From Pseudomonadota bacterium (GTDB lineage Bacteria > Pseudomonadota > Alphaproteobacteria > Acetobacterales > Acetobacteraceae): a stretch of 6,244 bases of DNA. Positions 4,272 through 6,244 of this stretch are shown here, in pieces; position 1 is the first letter of the stretch; each line of letters opens with the position of its first letter. The translations under genes were made by a program, and so were the position numbers. The stretch is taken from contig JAFADX010000251.1 of assembly GCA_023424475.1 (NCBI GenBank), positions 1 through 6,244 of the forward strand, in the 5' to 3' direction. The notes under the pieces are model-generated. The model was not told where the DNA came from. It did not search any database and was given only the letters and a program-made list of their open reading frames with translations.

Positions 4272-6244
4272 GTCTCCACTTCATAGCACTCGATCTGGTC
4301 GCCCACGCGGATGTCGTCGTAGTTCGCGAAGGACATGCCGCAGTCGAGGCCGTTGTTCACCTCGCGCACGTCGTCCTTGAACCGCTTCAGCGTGGACAGC
4401 TCGCCCTGGTGGATGACGACGCCGTCGCGCAGCAGGCGCACGCCCGCGCCACGCTTCACCGTGCCTTCCGTCACGCGGCAGCCCGCCACCTTGCCGATCT
4501 TCTTGACCTCGAAGACCTGCAGGATCTGCGCGTAGCCGAGGAACTTCTCGCGCTGGACCGGGGCGAGCTTGCCCTTCACCAGCTTCTCGATGTCGTCGGC
4601 GACCTCGTAGATGATCGAGTAGTAGCGGATCTCGACGCCTTCCTTGGCCGCCAGGTCGCGCGCCTGGGAGGTCGCGCGGACGTTGAAGGCGACGATCACG
4701 GCATCCGACGCCTTGGCGAGCTGGATGTCGGATTCGGTGATCTGGCCCACCGCGCTGTGCAGCACGCGGACCTTCACCTCCTCGTTGCCGAGCTTGCCGA
4801 GGGTGACGCCGATCGCCTCGGCGGAGCCCTGCACGTCCGCCTTCACGACGACGGCGACTTCCTTCTGCTCGCCCGCCTGGATGCGGGCCAGCATGTCGGT
4901 CAGGCTGCCGCGCGCGCCGGCCGCGGCGGCCGCCTTGTCGCGCAGCTTGCGCTGGCGGAACTCGCTCACCTCGCGGGCGCGGGCCTCGCTCTCGACCGCG
5001 ATGAAATTCTCGCCGGCCGAGGGCACGCCCGACAGGCCAAGGATCTCCACCGGCAGGGAGGGCGGGGCCTCCTTGAGCTGGCGCCCCTTGTCGTCGAGCA
5101 TGGCACGCACGCGGCCCCATTCGGCGCCGGCCACCACGATGTCGCCCTGGCGCAGCGTGCCCTTCTGGACCAGCACGGTGGCCACCGGGCCGCGGCCGCG
5201 ATCGAGCTTGGACTCGATCACCGTGCCTTCCGCTGCGCGCGCTGGATTCGCCTTGAGGTCCAGCACCTCGGCCTGCAGCACGATCGCCTCGAGCAGCTTG
5301 TCGAGGTTGATCTTCTGCGTCGCCGAGACCTCGATCTCCTGCGTGTCGCCGCCGAGGGATTCGACCACGACCTCGTGCTGCAGCAGTTCCTGCTTCACGC
5401 GCTCGGGCTTCACGCCGGGCTTGTCGATCTTGTTGACCGCGACGATCAGCGGCACGCCCGCCGCCTTGGCATGGCGGATCGCCTCGACCGTCTGGGGCAT
5501 GACGCCGTCATCGGCGGCGACCACCAGCACGACCATGTCGGTCACCGAGGCGCCGCGGGCGCGCATGGCGGTGAAGGCCTCGTGGCCCGGCGTGTCGATG
5601 AAGGTGACCTTCGAGCCGTCGGGGATGGTGATCTGGTAGGCGCCGATATGCTGCGTGATGCCGCCGGCCTCGTGCGCGACCACGTCGGTCTGGCGCAGCG
5701 CGTCCAGCAGCGAGGTCTTGCCGTGGTCGACATGGCCCATGATGGTCACGACCGGCGGGCGCGGCTGCAGGTCGGTGTCCTCGTCGGCCACGCCTTCCAG
5801 GCCCAGCTCCACGTCGGACTCGCTCACGCGCTTCACGCGGTGGCCGAATTCCTGGACCACCAGTTCCGCCGTGTCGGCATCGATCGACTGGGTCAGCGTC
5901 GCCATCACGCCCATGCGGAACAGCGCCTTCACCACCTCGCCGCCACGGGCGGCCATGCGGTTGGCGAGTTCCTGGACGGTGATGGTCTCGGGCACGACGA
6001 CGTCGCGCACCACGCGCTCGGCACCCGAGCGCAGGCGGGCGAGTTCCTGCTGCCGCCGCTCGCGGTCGCGGGCGCGGCGCAGGGAGGCGATGGAGCGCGT
6101 GCGCTCGTCCTCGCCCTCGATCGCGGCCTGCACGTCGATGCGGCCTTCGCGCCGGCGGTCGGTGGCCGGGCCGGACTTCTTGACCGGCACCGGCATGGGC
6201 CGGCGGCCGGGACCGCCAGCGGGGCCGCCCGGGCGGCGCACCAT
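4256..6244 (-). CDS. infB: Translation initiation factor IF-2 (N-terminal part outside the window)
   Basis: The last 662 residues of IF2, the GTPase that delivers initiator fMet-tRNA to the 30S subunit and promotes subunit joining. The G domain is complete: G1 GHVDHGKTS (170-178), switch I region GGITQHIGAY (194-203), G3 DTPGHEAF (217-224), G4 NKID (271-274) and G5 SAT (307-309; SAK in many homologues). Before it are REGRIDVQAAIEG (32-44) and VPETITVQELANRMAARGGEV (84-104), the region preceding the G domain. After it come the domain II beta barrel (about 335-425), domain III (about 463-540) and the fMet-tRNA-binding C-terminal domain (about 560-655). ATG 6242-6244 falls exactly at the window edge inside a Pro/Gly/Arg-rich linker. 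Alphaproteobacterial IF2 is usually some 850 residues or more, so this is very likely an internal Met and the real start lies beyond the window. The gene ends inside its own terminator. Confidence 0.98.
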   Translation of the reverse strand: MVRRPGGPAGGPGRRPMPVPVKKSGPATDRRREGRIDVQAAIEGEDERTRSIASLRRARDRERRQQELARLRSGAERVVRDVVVPETITVQELANRMAARGGEVVKALFRMGVMATLTQSIDADTAELVVQEFGHRVKRVSESDVELGLEGVADEDTDLQPRPPVVTIMGHVDHGKTSLLDALRQTDVVAHEAGGITQHIGAYQITIPDGSKVTFIDTPGHEAFTAMRARGASVTDMVVLVVAADDGVMPQTVEAIRHAKAAGVPLIVAVNKIDKPGVKPERVKQELLQHEVVVESLGGDTQEIEVSATQKINLDKLLEAIVLQAEVLDLKANPARAAEGTVIESKLDRGRGPVATVLVQKGTLRQGDIVVAGAEWGRVRAMLDDKGRQLKEAPPSLPVEILGLSGVPSAGENFIAVESEARAREVSEFRQRKLRDKAAAAAGARGSLTDMLARIQAGEQKEVAVVVKADVQGSAEAIGVTLGKLGNEEVKVRVLHSAVGQITESDIQLAKASDAVIVAFNVRATSQARDLAAKEGVEIRYYSIIYEVADDIEKLVKGKLAPVQREKFLGYAQILQVFEVKKIGKVAGCRVTEGTVKRGAGVRLLRDGVVIHQGELSTLKRFKDDVREVNNGLDCGMSFANYDDIRVGDQIECYEVETVAAA

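Noticed and set aside
4281..5639. Long open frames of 279 codons (minus) and 331 codons (plus) within infB.
   Set aside because: Both are shifted or antisense readings of infB, whose own frame has all GTPase motifs; the products are Arg/Gly-rich or Ser/Thr-rich with no recognisable domain.

Overview
The window is very GC-rich with strongly GC-biased third codon positions. Its translation genes (infB, rbfA, truB, rpsO) look alphaproteobacterial. The IF2 sequence style and the small protein carrying an LGHNGGPPLE motif fit a Rhodospirillales / Acetobacteraceae-like genome, but that placement is an inference from protein style, not a database match.

Right part (about 1734-6244, minus strand): a translation and ribosome-maturation cluster in the order infB (IF2, 5' end outside the window), rbfA, a hotdog acyl-CoA thioesterase, truB (tRNA pseudouridine-55 synthase) and rpsO (S15). 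Three departures from the usual infB-rbfA-truB-rpsO-pnp order stand out. A very strong intrinsic terminator is built into the last codons of infB, with the stop codon at its apex. A YciA-type thioesterase, translationally coupled to rbfA by an ATGA overlap, sits between rbfA and truB. pnp does not follow rpsO: the cluster ends at hairpins facing a convergent regulator gene. A 246-base gap between the thioesterase and truB has clear coding-type codon periodicity on the PLUS strand and could encode a small, unrecognised membrane protein or be a gene remnant.

Left part (1-1760): the C-terminal end of an unrecognised plus-strand protein. It is convergent with a two-gene minus-strand unit: a 78-aa protein of the HNGGPPL type and a GNAT acetyltransferase of the YsnE-like group, joined by a GTGA overlap. 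Divergent from that unit is a plus-strand XRE-type HTH/cupin regulator. The divergent start region (about 1017-1067) has an inverted repeat over a candidate -10 box and the start codon, suggesting autoregulation and perhaps shared control of the divergent pair.

No CRISPR array, insertion sequence, tRNA or rRNA gene is visible, and no stretch over 300 bases lacks a gene. The window is mostly core genome. The least explained parts are the plus-strand coding signal at 3100-3273, the infB terminator design and the small HNGGPPL-GNAT-XRE module.
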